Below, in pieces: positions 1 to 8,568 of a stretch of 64,000 nt of DNA (positions are counted from its first letter, which is position 1; the number at the start of each line of letters is the position of its first letter). A model generated the notes under the pieces. It was not told where the DNA came from. It saw only the letters and a program-made list of their open reading frames with translations, and made no database searches. The position numbers and the translations under genes were made by a program. The DNA comes from Microbacterium sp. MPKO10 (GTDB lineage Bacteria; Actinomycetota; Actinomycetes; Actinomycetales; Microbacteriaceae). The stretch lies in assembly GCF_026107415.2 (NCBI RefSeq), contig NZ_JAPCHX010000001.1, positions 620,001-684,000 of the forward strand, in the 5' to 3' direction.

Positions 1-636
1 CTCAACGCTGGCGTGATGACCGCCACGCGAGGAGAGAAGACGGTTGACGGGCTTCCGGTCATGATGGCCAGCCACGCCATCGGGAACTTTGCCCTCATCG
101 CCCGACTTCTGCCCACGCTTGCTGACGCGCCGGACGGGCAGAATGCTCGCATCGTGCACACATCAACCGGTTTCGTGCGTCGCGTCCGCCTGTCGGTTGA
201 TGACCTCACGCGCGCACCCTGGCCGTCGATCGCCGCCTATACCCAGGCGAAAACCGCGACAGAAGTGTTCGCGTTCGAGCTCGATCGCCGACTGCGCGCT
301 GCCGGGCTCCCCGTGTCGTCGCTGGTCACGCACCCCGGGGTTGGTGTGGACGCGAAGACGCCGATCCGCCCCGGCATTCGAGATGCGACGACCCACTACC
401 AGCGCAACCCCTATACGCCATGGGCGCAGGGAAAGGATGCTGCCGCATGGTCGGCCGTGCGCGCGCTCACCGACCCCGCGGCAGCCGGCGGCGAGTACTA
501 CGGCCCTGAAGAAGGCATCCGCGGGCTTCCGGTTTTGCTCGAGCCGCTGGAACGGACGGCTCGGCCCGAGGGAGATCTCAGCGCCCGCGTGTGGGACCAG
601 CTCGAACGGCTCTCTGGGGTGCACGCGCTCGTGTGA
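1..636 (+). CDS. Short-chain dehydrogenase/reductase (SDR), 5' end missing
   Basis: The reading frame is already open at base 1 and begins LNAGVM, the NNAG-like motif that follows the Rossmann fold of SDR enzymes. The N-terminal nucleotide-binding half therefore lies outside the window. The catalytic Tyr-x3-Lys is seen as YTQAK (residues 80-84 of the visible part), preceded by HTSTG, which supplies the usual serine region. The substrate cannot be read from sequence. It converges on the membrane-protein gene that follows and overlaps its 3' end by 59 bp. A 21-bp tandem copy of the tail, including the stop codon, lies at 630-671. Confidence 0.85.
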   Translation, partial: LNAGVMTATRGEKTVDGLPVMMASHAIGNFALIARLLPTLADAPDGQNARIVHTSTGFVRRVRLSVDDLTRAPWPSIAAYTQAKTATEVFAFELDRRLRAAGLPVSSLVTHPGVGVDAKTPIRPGIRDATTHYQRNPYTPWAQGKDAAAWSAVRALTDPAAAGGEYYGPEEGIRGLPVLLEPLERTARPEGDLSARVWDQLERLSGVHALV

Positions 637-1084
637 CGCGGGCACGGGACCGCGTGACTCGGGCGCGCTGCCTGCGCTCGCACAGCGTCAGCCCGATCGA
701 CGCGAGCACGATGACGAGAAGTGCACCGGCGCCGATCAGCGCCACGTTGTGCTCGATCGAGCTCATGGCACCGAACATCCACGCGAGCACGGCCGTTCCT
801 GCGACTGCGGCGGCGACCGTCGCCCACCCGATACGCGCACGCGAGCGAGGCGAGTGACGCAGCGGACCGACGACGAGTGCCGCGGCTACCCCCGCCACAA
901 GCCCGATGATTGCGCCGGCGGCAGAGCCGATCAGTCCGTAGATGATCGCGATGTCGGGCACCAGCTCGGCATGCAGCATCATGCTTTCGATGAGCGTGCC
1001 GACAAGCACATACAGACCTGCCGCCACAGCTCCGCCGATCATCGCGCCGAGCACCATAGTCACGATTCGCAGGGGCCGCCACAT
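578..1084 (-). CDS. Small integral membrane protein, function unknown
   Basis: The 168-residue product has about four hydrophobic segments (roughly residues 6-28, 42-72, 88-106 and 115-135) and then a strongly basic tail. I recognise no family. The tail is repetitive (RARVTRSRARVTRARA) because it is read across the 21-bp tandem duplication that spans the stop codon of the converging SDR gene. Part of the C-terminus may therefore be a recent extension. It is divergent from the TetR gene at 1189, so a shared promoter region at 1085-1188 is likely. Confidence 0.65.
   Translation of the reverse strand: MWRPLRIVTMVLGAMIGGAVAAGLYVLVGTLIESMMLHAELVPDIAIIYGLIGSAAGAIIGLVAGVAAALVVGPLRHSPRSRARIGWATVAAAVAGTAVLAWMFGAMSSIEHNVALIGAGALLVIVLASIGLTLCERRQRARVTRSRARVTRARAPQRAVRAGPTRGR
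630..671. repeat. 21-bp tandem duplication spanning the SDR stop codon
   Basis: Two 21-bp units, 630-650 and 651-671, match at about 15 of 21 positions. The TGA stop at 634-636 has an equivalent TGA at 655-657. On the other strand the array encodes the repeated basic tail of the converging membrane protein. Confidence 0.7.
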
Positions 1085-1145
1085 GCCTCAAGTATGCGTG
1101 GAGCTGCTGACAGTTCATGCTCACGCGTTGCCGACGACCCGCTAG

Positions 1146-1160
1146 CCTAATATGATTAGG
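1146..1160. promoter_or_regulatory. Palindromic operator candidate before TetR gene
   Basis: CCTAAT-ATG-ATTAGG is a perfect inverted repeat with a 3-bp centre, 28 bp before the TetR-family start codon and inside the divergent promoter region. It is a likely autoregulatory site of that TetR protein (inference from position and symmetry). Confidence 0.6.
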
Positions 1161-1188
1161 TAAATGCCAATGAAGTGAAGGTATCCTC

Positions 1189-1794
1189 ATGCGCATCGGA
1201 CTCACGCCCGAACGAGTGGTTGATACCGCTCTCGAGCTCGCAGACGCCTCGGGGCTACAGAACGTCACGATGACAGGCGTCGCACAGTACGCGGGAGTCA
1301 AGACGGCGAGCCTCTACGCTCACGTTCGCGACCTCAACGATCTGAAGACGCGGATGGCCCTGAGCTCACTTGACGAGTTGGCCGACCACGCCGCAGAAGC
1401 ACTCGCTGGGCGAGCGGGAAAGAACGCGCTCGCGGCACTCGGCAACACCTACCGTGACTATGCGCGAGCGCATCCTGGCCGCTATGCCGCAACACGCATT
1501 CCACTCGACCACACGTCGGCGGCGACCGGAGGCGGGCCGCGAAACACCGACCTCACCGGTGCCGTGCTGCGCGAGTACCAGCTGCCCGAGGCGGAGCGGC
1601 CGCATGCCACACGTGTGCTGGGCGCCACATTTCACGGCTTCATCTCACTTGAGCAGAGCGGCTCATTCAGCCACAGCTCCCCGGGCAGCGACGTTAGTTG
1701 GCAGCGCACCATCGATGCGCTCGACGCGATGCTGCGGCACTGGCCGGAACCCTCGCACACATTGAACGCCTCACACAACGAAAACCCAGCATGA
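1189..1794 (+). CDS. TetR/AcrR-family transcriptional regulator
   Basis: This 201-residue protein has a typical TetR N-terminal helix-turn-helix over residues 5-50 (VVDTALELADASGL, then VKTASLYAHVRDLNDLK). Its C-terminal ligand-binding part resembles the WHG-type class seen in many actinobacterial TetR proteins. Its stop overlaps the start of the following SGNH hydrolase gene in an ATGA, so the two are co-transcribed and translationally coupled. A palindrome at 1146-1160 is a probable self-operator. The ligand is unknown. Confidence 0.88.
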   Translation: MRIGLTPERVVDTALELADASGLQNVTMTGVAQYAGVKTASLYAHVRDLNDLKTRMALSSLDELADHAAEALAGRAGKNALAALGNTYRDYARAHPGRYAATRIPLDHTSAATGGGPRNTDLTGAVLREYQLPEAERPHATRVLGATFHGFISLEQSGSFSHSSPGSDVSWQRTIDALDAMLRHWPEPSHTLNASHNENPA

Positions 1795-2957
1795 CAACAG
1801 CAGATCACACCACCACCGCACCGATCTCAACGCCGATCGCCGCTCCACTCGTGCACGGCGCGCACGCACTGGAGCCCGGCACGCACGGGCTGCGACCGCA
1901 CCGCCTGCCCGCGTGGGCACGACGCCAGGCGGCGGACCCTCAGCTCTACATGGTCGAAGCGCAGCCTTCGGGCGTGCGACTGGTGTTCGACACCGTGGCG
2001 ACGAACATCACGCTCGAGGCGAGCGCCACTCGATTCGGCTATCGGGGCGTACCAGCACGCCCGCACGGCATCTTCGATCTCACGGTCAACGGTGCCCTCA
2101 CGGCCAGCGCATCGCTGACATGGGCGACGGTCGTCACAATCGATATGCAGACGGGCGAGCGCAGTGTTGACGAGAGCACGCCCGAGCGCATCCGGTTCGA
2201 GGGGCTGACCAAGGGCGAGAAGCGCGTCGAGATCTGGCTTCCGCACAACGAGACTGTCGACCTCGTCGCTCTGCACACGAACTCCCCAGTGCGAGCAGTG
2301 ACAGACGAGCGACCGGTCTGGCTGCATCACGGCAGCTCGATCAGCCACGGGTCGAACGCGACGCACCCGACGGGGATCTGGCCGGTGATCGCGGCGCAGG
2401 CCCTCGACCTCAACCTCGTGAACCTCGGGCTCGGCGGCAGCGCGCTGCTCGACCCGTTCATCGCCCGCACGATCAGGGACGCCCCTGCAGACCTCATCAG
2501 CGTGAAGCTCGGCATCAACATCGCGAATGCCGATCTGATGCGAATGCGCGCCTTCAGGGCTGCAGTGCACGGGTTCCTCGACACGATCCGCGACGGTCAC
2601 CCCTCGACTCCGCTGCTCGTCGTCTCGTCTGTCGCCGCGCCGATCCAGGAGAACACGCCAGGGCCCATCAGCTTTGACCTCGAGGCGCTTGCCAGCGGCG
2701 ACATGCAGTACCGCGCCCTCGGCGACCCAGCCGAGGTTGCGGCCGGCAAACTCACGCTCACCGTGATCCGAGAGACGCTGGCCTCGATCGTCGCCGAGCG
2801 CTCCATCGACGACCCGAACCTGCGCTACATCAACGGTCTCGATCTGTATGGACTCGAGGATTCTGACGAGCATCCTCTGCTCGATAATCTGCATCCGGAT
2901 GCCGCGACACACCGCCTCATCGGCGAGAGATTCGCGACCCTGGGATGGCCGAACTGA
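1791..2957 (+). CDS. SGNH/GDSL-type hydrolase
   Basis: The 388-residue protein carries the SGNH signature blocks: HGSSISHG (block I serine, variant of GDS), GLGGSALLDP (block II Gly), KLGINIAN (block III, GxN) and DNLHPD (block V Asp/His). An N-terminal beta-rich region of about 170 residues precedes the catalytic domain, as in two-domain carbohydrate-active SGNH esterases. It probably deacylates a small ester or sugar ester (inference). The start is ATG at 1791, overlapping the TetR stop (ATGA); an upstream in-frame start would lie inside the TetR gene. Confidence 0.85.
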   Translation: MTTADHTTTAPISTPIAAPLVHGAHALEPGTHGLRPHRLPAWARRQAADPQLYMVEAQPSGVRLVFDTVATNITLEASATRFGYRGVPARPHGIFDLTVNGALTASASLTWATVVTIDMQTGERSVDESTPERIRFEGLTKGEKRVEIWLPHNETVDLVALHTNSPVRAVTDERPVWLHHGSSISHGSNATHPTGIWPVIAAQALDLNLVNLGLGGSALLDPFIARTIRDAPADLISVKLGINIANADLMRMRAFRAAVHGFLDTIRDGHPSTPLLVVSSVAAPIQENTPGPISFDLEALASGDMQYRALGDPAEVAAGKLTLTVIRETLASIVAERSIDDPNLRYINGLDLYGLEDSDEHPLLDNLHPDAATHRLIGERFATLGWPN

Positions 2958-2961
2958 GCGC

Positions 2962-3010
2962 TGACCCGACTGCCGCTGGCCAATGAGATTCAGGGGCGGC
3001 AGTCGGGTCA
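2962..3010. terminator. Bidirectional hairpin terminator
   Basis: A perfect 15-bp stem (TGACCCGACTGCCGC at 2962-2976 and its complement at 2996-3010) with a 19-nt loop is followed by TTTCTC on the plus strand. It sits between the converging SGNH hydrolase and azoreductase genes. Confidence 0.8.
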
Positions 3011-3023
3011 TTTCTCGTCGCCG

Positions 3024-3674
3024 TCAGCCGACGAGGGCGTGCCGTTGAGCGGCGATGGCGCGACCGTGCTCGATCGCCAGCTGCTCGGCGCCGGCCTTGA
3101 TCTCTGCAGCCTGGTCGGCGAACTGATCCATCGCCGGGTTGACGCCGACGAGAGTGAACGGCCGGTGTACAACACGCAGATCGGCACCCCAGACATCGCG
3201 GAAGACGCGCTCGAGCCACGGCGTGGAGTGGTCCCAGCCCTCCTTGGGCGTGCCGGGGTTGTAGTTGCCTCCGAGCACCGTCGTGAGCACGGCAGGCTTG
3301 CCCTTCAGCGCTCCCCCGGCGATGCGCGGGTCTGCATAGGTGACGTCGTACCAGCTCTTCACATGAGCGGCGACTCCCCAGTTATAGAGCGGAATCGCCA
3401 GCAGCAGGGCATCCGCGCTAATCAGTTCGTCAGCGAGTTCGGCCGAACGGGCCAGTGCGTCGTTGTGCGCCGGGCCGCGCTCGCCCTCGGGAATGAACCC
3501 GCTGGTCACAACATCACGCCATAGGGTGGCGGGCAGCGGTTCGCTGCCGATATCGCGACGCGTCACAACCGAGTCGGGGTGCTCCGCAGACCACTCCGCT
3601 TCGACCAGGTCGGCCAGAGCTCTGCTCTGGGATGCGGCGGGCATGATGCTGGCGTCAAGGCGAAACAGCGTCAT
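3024..3674 (-). CDS. FMN-dependent NADH:quinone oxidoreductase / azoreductase-like flavodoxin-fold protein
   Basis: The 216-residue protein fits the AzoR/NADH-quinone-reductase flavodoxin-fold family: an N-terminal strand with the phosphate-binding region (DASIMPAASQSRALAD), the LLLAIPLYNWGVAAHVKSWYD motif region near residues 90-110, and GNYNPGTPKEGWDH in the FMN-binding loop. It likely reduces quinones or azo compounds two electrons at a time. I chose the ATG at 3674 because homologues begin at this strand; the open frame runs further upstream but would overlap the HxlR gene. It is divergent from an HxlR regulator, a common pairing for electrophile-induced reductases. Confidence 0.85.
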   Translation of the reverse strand: MTLFRLDASIMPAASQSRALADLVEAEWSAEHPDSVVTRRDIGSEPLPATLWRDVVTSGFIPEGERGPAHNDALARSAELADELISADALLLAIPLYNWGVAAHVKSWYDVTYADPRIAGGALKGKPAVLTTVLGGNYNPGTPKEGWDHSTPWLERVFRDVWGADLRVVHRPFTLVGVNPAMDQFADQAAEIKAGAEQLAIEHGRAIAAQRHALVG

Positions 3675-3679
3675 AATTA

Positions 3680-3725
3680 GTTTCCAACTCCTCTGAACTA
3701 AGAAAAACAAAGTGACTTGGAAAAC
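3680..3725. promoter_or_regulatory. Inverted repeat in azoreductase/HxlR divergent promoter
   Basis: GTTTCCAA at 3680-3687 and TTGGAAAAC at 3717-3725 form an inverted repeat around an A/T-rich spacer between the two divergent start codons. It is a candidate HxlR operator controlling both genes. Confidence 0.5.
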
Positions 3726-3747
3726 AATAGCACGTAAGATGGGGTGC

Positions 3748-4083
3748 ATGATCGACGCCGAATCCGAGACCCGCATGTGCGACGCCGCGATCACGCTTGC
3801 CTTCTCTGTGCTGGGCAAGCGCTGGAACGGCATGATCCTCGCCGTGCTCGGCCAAGGCAGCTCATCGTTCGTCGGGTTGCGCACAGCCGTCAGCGGCATC
3901 AGTGACACCGTGCTCTCGGATCGCCTTGCTCAGCTCGTCGGGGCCGGAGTCGTGAGCCGGAATGTCTCAAAGGGCCCGCCGATATCGGTCAGCTATCAGC
4001 TCACAGACGCGGGCATGGAGATCGTGCCGATCATCGAATCACTCGGCGACTGGGCGATGCGCAATCTGCGACCGCACCGCTGA
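3748..4083 (+). CDS. HxlR-family winged-helix regulator
   Basis: The 111-residue protein matches the HxlR winged-helix family: an N-terminal cysteine in MCDAAITLAFSVLGKRWN (possible redox sensor), then LRTAVSGISDTVLSDRLAQL and the wing YQLTDAGMEI. I prefer the ATG at 3748 to earlier in-frame ATGs (3712, 3739) because HxlR proteins have short N-termini before the cysteine. It is divergent from the azoreductase gene and probably controls it in response to quinones or aldehydes (inference). Confidence 0.85.
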   Translation: MIDAESETRMCDAAITLAFSVLGKRWNGMILAVLGQGSSSFVGLRTAVSGISDTVLSDRLAQLVGAGVVSRNVSKGPPISVSYQLTDAGMEIVPIIESLGDWAMRNLRPHR

Positions 4084-4167
4084 GCGGCTCGACTGCGGCG
4101 CGGCGGCCGGACCACCGAGCGCCCTCGCTCCCAAAGAAGCCAGTGCCAGCAACACCGGCGACAGCTC

Positions 4168-6105
4168 TCATGCCGGCGTGACTGTCGACTCCGCACCAAG
4201 CGCCTCCTGCGCTTCCATGAGACGCAGGGCCCGCTCGACCTTGTCGACGTCACGCACAGCACCCTTGTCGGCAGACAGCGCCATCGCGGCATAGGCACGC
4301 AGCGCCGGCGAGACGACGCGCTCGCGATCACGGGGCGCGAATCCGCCAGTGGCCAGCAGTGCACGGCGGCGCTCGGCAAGAACGTCATCAGAGACATCGA
4401 GCGACATCGCCCGGTTCGGAATGTCGATCGAGATCGTGTCGCCGTCTTCGACAAGCGCAATGAGACCACCGGATGCTGCCTCGGGCGAGATGTGCCCGAT
4501 CGAGAGCCCCGATGTTCCGCCCGAGAAACGTCCATCGGTGATGAGCGCACACTGCTTGCCGAGCCCGCGGCCCTTCAGGAACGACGTCGGATACAGCATC
4601 TCCTGCATGCCGGGCCCACCCTTGGGGCCCTCGTAGCGAATCACAACCACGTCGCCGGCGCCCACCTCTTTCGCGAGGATCTTCTGCACGGCCTCGTCCT
4701 GCGACTCGCACACCACGGCGGGGCCAGAGAACGTCCAAATCGACTCGTCGACCCCCGCCGTCTTCACAACAGCCCCGTTCACAGCGAGATTGCCGCGCAG
4801 AACAGCGAGCCCACCGTCGGCCGAATACGCGTGCTCGATGTCGTGGATGCAGCCCTCGAGCGCATCCGTGTCAAGATCGGCCCAGCGCTCCGACTGGCTG
4901 AACGCCGTCGACGAGCGCTTTCCGCCCGGCGCCGCGTACCAGAGGTCAAGCGCCTCCTGTGTCAGGCCGGCCCCATCGGATGCTGCGCCACCACGCACAT
5001 CCCACGCATCCAGCCACTCGGCCAACGAGGGAGAGTGCACGCTGTGCACGTTCTCGTTGAGGAGCCCGCCGCGGCGCAGCTCGCCGAGGATCGCCGGGAT
5101 TCCGCCCGCGCGGTGCACGTCTTCCATGTAATAGGTGCGGCCGTTCGCAACGTTGGGCGCCACCTTCGCCAGACACGGCACGCGCCGCGACACCGCATCG
5201 ATCTGGTCGAGACCGAACTCAACTCCCGCCTCGTGCGCCGCCGCCAACAGGTGCAGGATCGTGTTTGTCGACCCGCCCATGGCGATGTCGAGCGACATGG
5301 CGTTCTCGAAGGCTTCGGGGGTTGCTATGGCACGCGGCAGCACCGACTCGTCGTCGCCGTCGTAGTAGCGCGTCGCGATGTCGACGACCGTCTTGCCGGC
5401 GTTCTCGTACAGTGCCTTGCGCGCCGTGTGCGTGGCCAGCACCGACCCGTTGCCTGGCAGCGAGAGGCCCATGGCCTCGGTGAGGCAGTTCATCGAGTTC
5501 GCGGTGAACATTCCCGAGCACGAACCGCATGTGGGGCACGCGCTCTCTTCGATGCGCAGCATGTCGGCATCCGAGATGTTCTCGTTGACGGCATCCGAAA
5601 TCGCATCGACGAGGTCGAGCGAGCGCACCGATCCGTCGACGAGCGTCGCGCGGCCCGACTCCATGGGGCCACCCGAGACGAAGACAGTCGGAATGTTGAG
5701 GCGCAGCGCGGCCATCAGCATCCCCGGGGTGATCTTGTCGCAGTTCGAGATACACACGAGCGCGTCGGCGCAGTGCGCGTTGACCATGTACTCGACCGAG
5801 TCGGCGATGAGATCGCGGCTGGGCAGCGAGTAGAGCATGCCCGAGTGACCCATGGCGATGCCGTCGTCCACAGCGATCGAGTTGAACTCGCGTGCGATGC
5901 CGCCCGCGTCGTTGATCGCCTGCGACACGATGCGCCCGACCGGCTGCAGGTGCGTGTGCCCGGGAACGAACTCGGTGAAGCTGTTCGCGACGGCGACGAT
6001 CGGCTTGCCGAAATCGCTTCCCTTCACGCCGGCAGCGCGCAGCAGTGCGCGGGCCCCGGCCATGTTTCGCCCGTTGGTGACTGTTCGTGAACGCAGGTGT
6101 GGCAT
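4168..6105 (-). CDS. ilvD: Dihydroxy-acid dehydratase
   Basis: This enzyme of branched-chain amino acid synthesis removes water from 2,3-dihydroxy-isovalerate and 2,3-dihydroxy-methylvalerate. The 645-residue length is that of the long E. coli-type IlvD. Iron-sulfur cluster ligands are visible in CDKITPGM (Cys122) and in the [17 protein letters not shown] segment around residues 190-206. The C-terminal phosphate/Mg-loop region with [20 protein letters not shown] is intact. It is a stand-alone gene here, with no other ilv genes in the window, and is divergent from an XRE regulator with only 76 bp between starts. Confidence 0.97.
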   Translation of the reverse strand: MPHLRSRTVTNGRNMAGARALLRAAGVKGSDFGKPIVAVANSFTEFVPGHTHLQPVGRIVSQAINDAGGIAREFNSIAVDDGIAMGHSGMLYSLPSRDLIADSVEYMVNAHCADALVCISNCDKITPGMLMAALRLNIPTVFVSGGPMESGRATLVDGSVRSLDLVDAISDAVNENISDADMLRIEESACPTCGSCSGMFTANSMNCLTEAMGLSLPGNGSVLATHTARKALYENAGKTVVDIATRYYDGDDESVLPRAIATPEAFENAMSLDIAMGGSTNTILHLLAAAHEAGVEFGLDQIDAVSRRVPCLAKVAPNVANGRTYYMEDVHRAGGIPAILGELRRGGLLNENVHSVHSPSLAEWLDAWDVRGGAASDGAGLTQEALDLWYAAPGGKRSSTAFSQSERWADLDTDALEGCIHDIEHAYSADGGLAVLRGNLAVNGAVVKTAGVDESIWTFSGPAVVCESQDEAVQKILAKEVGAGDVVVIRYEGPKGGPGMQEMLYPTSFLKGRGLGKQCALITDGRFSGGTSGLSIGHISPEAASGGLIALVEDGDTISIDIPNRAMSLDVSDDVLAERRRALLATGGFAPRDRERVVSPALRAYAAMALSADKGAVRDVDKVERALRLMEAQEALGAESTVTPA

Positions 6106-6152
6106 GAGACCATGTTGGCCGCGGATGCCGCCGCGCGGAAGTTGCCGTTGGC

Positions 6153-6173
6153 ACTAGTACTGACACTACTAGT
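6153..6173. promoter_or_regulatory. Near-perfect palindromic operator between ilvD and XRE gene
   Basis: A 21-bp dyad begins ACTAGTA and ends TACTAGT, with nearly complete symmetry through the centre (TGnCA). It ends 8 bp before the XRE start codon and 48 bp from the ilvD start. It is a strong candidate binding site for the XRE/MmyB-like regulator. Confidence 0.65.
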
Positions 6174-6181
6174 ATTGAGCA

Positions 6182-7015
6182 ATGGTCAACGATGCGGAAA
6201 GACGCCGCGAGCTCGGTGCATTCTTGCGCGCGCGACGCAATCAGCTGTCGCGCAGCGCCGTGGGCCTGCCGCCGCGGACCCGTGGAGGCGATCTCGGCCT
6301 GCGCCGCGAAGAGGTCTCGTACCTCTCCGGCGTCAGCGGCACCTGGTACACCTGGCTTGAGCAGGGGCGAGACATCAATCCGTCACGGCAGGTGGTGGAT
6401 GCTGTCGCACGCACGCTGCGCCTCGACTCGTCAGCGCATACCTACGTGCTCGCGCTGCTCGGCTATTCGAACCCGCTTCCCGCGCACGCTCCCCCGGTGC
6501 CCGAGGCGCCTGCGAGTCTGCAGCGGCTGCTCGACTCGTGGGCCGACCCCGCGTTCGCCCTCGCGCCCGACTGGAGTGTGCTGGCGTGGAACACCACCTA
6601 CCAACGGCTGTTCCCCGGCATCGCCACCGTCGACGATGCCGACCGCAACCTCCTCTGGCTGGTGTTCACCGACCCGTATGTGCGCGCACTGCTGCCGGAC
6701 TGGGACGGCACGAGCCGTCGCTTCCTCAGCGAATTCCGTGCCGAGACGGGTCCGCGACTCGGCGACCCCGCGCACGGCATGCTCGTCGAGCGGTTGCGGC
6801 AGGCGAGCGCGGAGTTCCGCGAGGGCTGGGACAGCCGTGACGTGCAGCGCTTCGCCTCACGAGAGCGGCTGTTTCAGCATCCAGATGTCGGCCTGCTGCA
6901 CCTTGAGCACCACCAGCTGGCGATGGATGACCATCCGGAGATCCACGTGGTCGTCTACACGCCCATGCCAGACACGGATGCTGCGGAGCGCCTCGCGCGG
7001 CTGCGGGCGACGTAG
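6182..7015 (+). CDS. XRE-family regulator with MmyB-like ligand-binding domain
   Basis: The N-terminal third is an XRE helix-turn-helix (FLRARRNQL, then RREEVSYLSGVSGTWYTWLEQGRDINPS at residues 15-65). The remaining 190 residues match the MmyB-like ligand-binding domain of actinobacterial regulators (for example ALAPDWSVLAWNTTYQRLFPG and HPDVGLLHLEHHQLAMDDHPE). Such proteins often control a neighbouring reductase or dehydrogenase; here the divergent gene is ilvD, which is probably not its specific target. The 3' end overlaps the converging gene by 61 bp. Confidence 0.9.
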   Translation: MVNDAERRRELGAFLRARRNQLSRSAVGLPPRTRGGDLGLRREEVSYLSGVSGTWYTWLEQGRDINPSRQVVDAVARTLRLDSSAHTYVLALLGYSNPLPAHAPPVPEAPASLQRLLDSWADPAFALAPDWSVLAWNTTYQRLFPGIATVDDADRNLLWLVFTDPYVRALLPDWDGTSRRFLSEFRAETGPRLGDPAHGMLVERLRQASAEFREGWDSRDVQRFASRERLFQHPDVGLLHLEHHQLAMDDHPEIHVVVYTPMPDTDAAERLARLRAT

Positions 7016-7695
7016 ACCGTGTTGGAGGACACCCCACCGGTCACCGGATTGTCGAACTCGACGACGTGCGCCGTCGCCTCGTCAAAGACCGCTCTCAGCT
7101 CGACCATGAACTCGTCATCGGGCGGATCATCCGACCACAGCGCGAAGACGCCGCCCGGCGCAAGATGCCGATCGAGCGCACGCAGCCCCTCTGACCGGTA
7201 AAAGTCGTCGTTGCCCGAATCCAGTCGGTGACGTGGTGAATGATCGATGTCCAGCAGAATGGCCGAATAGCGTTCATCCGCCGCGGGCTCTGCGCGCATC
7301 AGCGCGAAGAAGTCGTCTTCGACGAGGCTCGTGCGCGCATCTGCCACGAGCTCGGCCGACACCGGCAGCAGCATCCGCTTGTGCCAGTCGATCACCGCGG
7401 GCAGCCGGTCGACGACCGTCAGGGCGCGGACGCGCTCATCGCGAAGCGCCGTGACTGCTGTGTATCCGAGGCCGAGGCCGCCGACCAGAACGGTGAGCTC
7501 TTCTCCCTCGACCGCGGCAAGGCCACGCTCGGCGAGCTCCTCTTCGGCAACGGTGAAGAGGCTCGACATGAGGAATTCCTCGCCGAGTTTGACCTCGTAG
7601 ATCTCCTGGCCCACCACGGGCTCCATGCGCCGTCGCAGGGTGAGATCCCCCATCACGGTGGGCTGCCAGTCAAGCTCCTCGAACCGAATAATCAC
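6955..7695 (-). CDS. Spermidine-synthase-like SAM-binding protein
   Basis: The 246-residue protein has the Rossmann fold of polyamine aminopropyltransferase/SAM methyltransferase proteins: LTVLVGGLGLGYTA (motif I), ALTVVDRLPAVIDWH (motif II acidic residue), DARTSLVEDDFFAL and YSAILLDIDHSP (post I). Residues for polyamine binding are not obvious, so I call it spermidine-synthase-like only. I prefer GTG at 7695, preceded by GAAGGGG, to the upstream GTG at 7719. The 3' end overlaps the XRE gene. Confidence 0.78.
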   Translation of the reverse strand: MIIRFEELDWQPTVMGDLTLRRRMEPVVGQEIYEVKLGEEFLMSSLFTVAEEELAERGLAAVEGEELTVLVGGLGLGYTAVTALRDERVRALTVVDRLPAVIDWHKRMLLPVSAELVADARTSLVEDDFFALMRAEPAADERYSAILLDIDHSPRHRLDSGNDDFYRSEGLRALDRHLAPGGVFALWSDDPPDDEFMVELRAVFDEATAHVVEFDNPVTGGVSSNTVYVARSRARRSAASVSGMGV

Positions 7696-7807
7696 TGCCA
7701 CCCCTTCGTCGCTGTTCACCCTACAGGTCAGGCGCCGCGCCGCGAGCGCCGGGCCTCACGCCAGGGCCGCGGGTCGCTCCGCGCACGGTTGGCGACCGCG
7801 CCGCGTC

Positions 7808-8557
7808 CTACGCACCGGTACTGTGACGTACCCACACATTGGGCTCGATATAGACGGCCGTGCCGTTGTCGACGTCACAGTGCACCAGGGTGAGCGCTTG
7901 CGGCACCTCAACGAGCCCCGACCGATCAAAGGGCAGGCCCGTCCAGTCACGCCATTCGTCGAGCGTGCCCGGAATCACCATGGCGCGCGGAGCCACCTTG
8001 TCGATGCGCCCGCCCGCTCGCACGTGGACGCGAAGCCACGGATCGACGGGCAGCCCATCGTCTCGCGTGCGGAACGCATACGACGACATCGGTTCACGTG
8101 GATCCTGCTTGGCATTGGGCCGCACCGGAACGACCAGCTCTCGGAACCCGTGCCGCTTCGCGTTGTCGCGCAGAGCCTCCACGATCTGGCCCGAGAGTCC
8201 GCGCCCCTGCATCGACGGCGCGATGACGATCTCGAGCGCCGCCACCGTGTTCGGCTCCTCGCCGTCCACGCTCGTCTGCACGCCGCGACGGATCGCGCCA
8301 TCCCATCCATCGTCAGGGAGCTCATCGCTCTCGCACCGGAACGGAATGGAAAACGCCTTCGCCACAATCTGTCCGTCGTCGTCCTGACAGACAAGAATAT
8401 GCTCGGCAAAACGAGTCAGCGTCGGAGTGTTGTAGTACAGCGCTCCGATGGGGTCCTGGCGCATGAAGGTCGGCCAGGGACTCTCCATCGCGAGGAAATC
8501 ATCCAGAAGGTCGGGGCGCTCGGCGAGCACAGAGATCGTCAATGCCATGACGCCCAT
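7808..8557 (-). CDS. GNAT-type N-acetyltransferase-like protein
   Basis: The 249-residue product has one GNAT-like core: VAALEIVIAPSMQGRGLSGQIVEALRDNAKRHGF contains the acetyl-CoA pyrophosphate-binding QGRGLSG loop around residues 115-125. The flanking parts resemble uncharacterised long GNAT proteins with a C-terminal beta extension. The substrate is unknown. The start could also be the internal ATG at 8548. It lies 11 bp downstream of the AraC-type gene in the same direction, so it may be in one operon with it. Confidence 0.75.
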   Translation of the reverse strand: MGVMALTISVLAERPDLLDDFLAMESPWPTFMRQDPIGALYYNTPTLTRFAEHILVCQDDDGQIVAKAFSIPFRCESDELPDDGWDGAIRRGVQTSVDGEEPNTVAALEIVIAPSMQGRGLSGQIVEALRDNAKRHGFRELVVPVRPNAKQDPREPMSSYAFRTRDDGLPVDPWLRVHVRAGGRIDKVAPRAMVIPGTLDEWRDWTGLPFDRSGLVEVPQALTLVHCDVDNGTAVYIEPNVWVRHSTGA

Positions 8558-8568
8558 CGTAGGGCGCG

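Noticed and set aside
4492-6090. 532-residue open frame antisense to ilvD
   Set aside because: It mirrors the ilvD reading frame in GC-rich DNA, is Arg/His-rich with no family resemblance, and ilvD is certain. The same holds for long antisense frames over the aconitase, S33 hydrolase, gap and SGNH genes.
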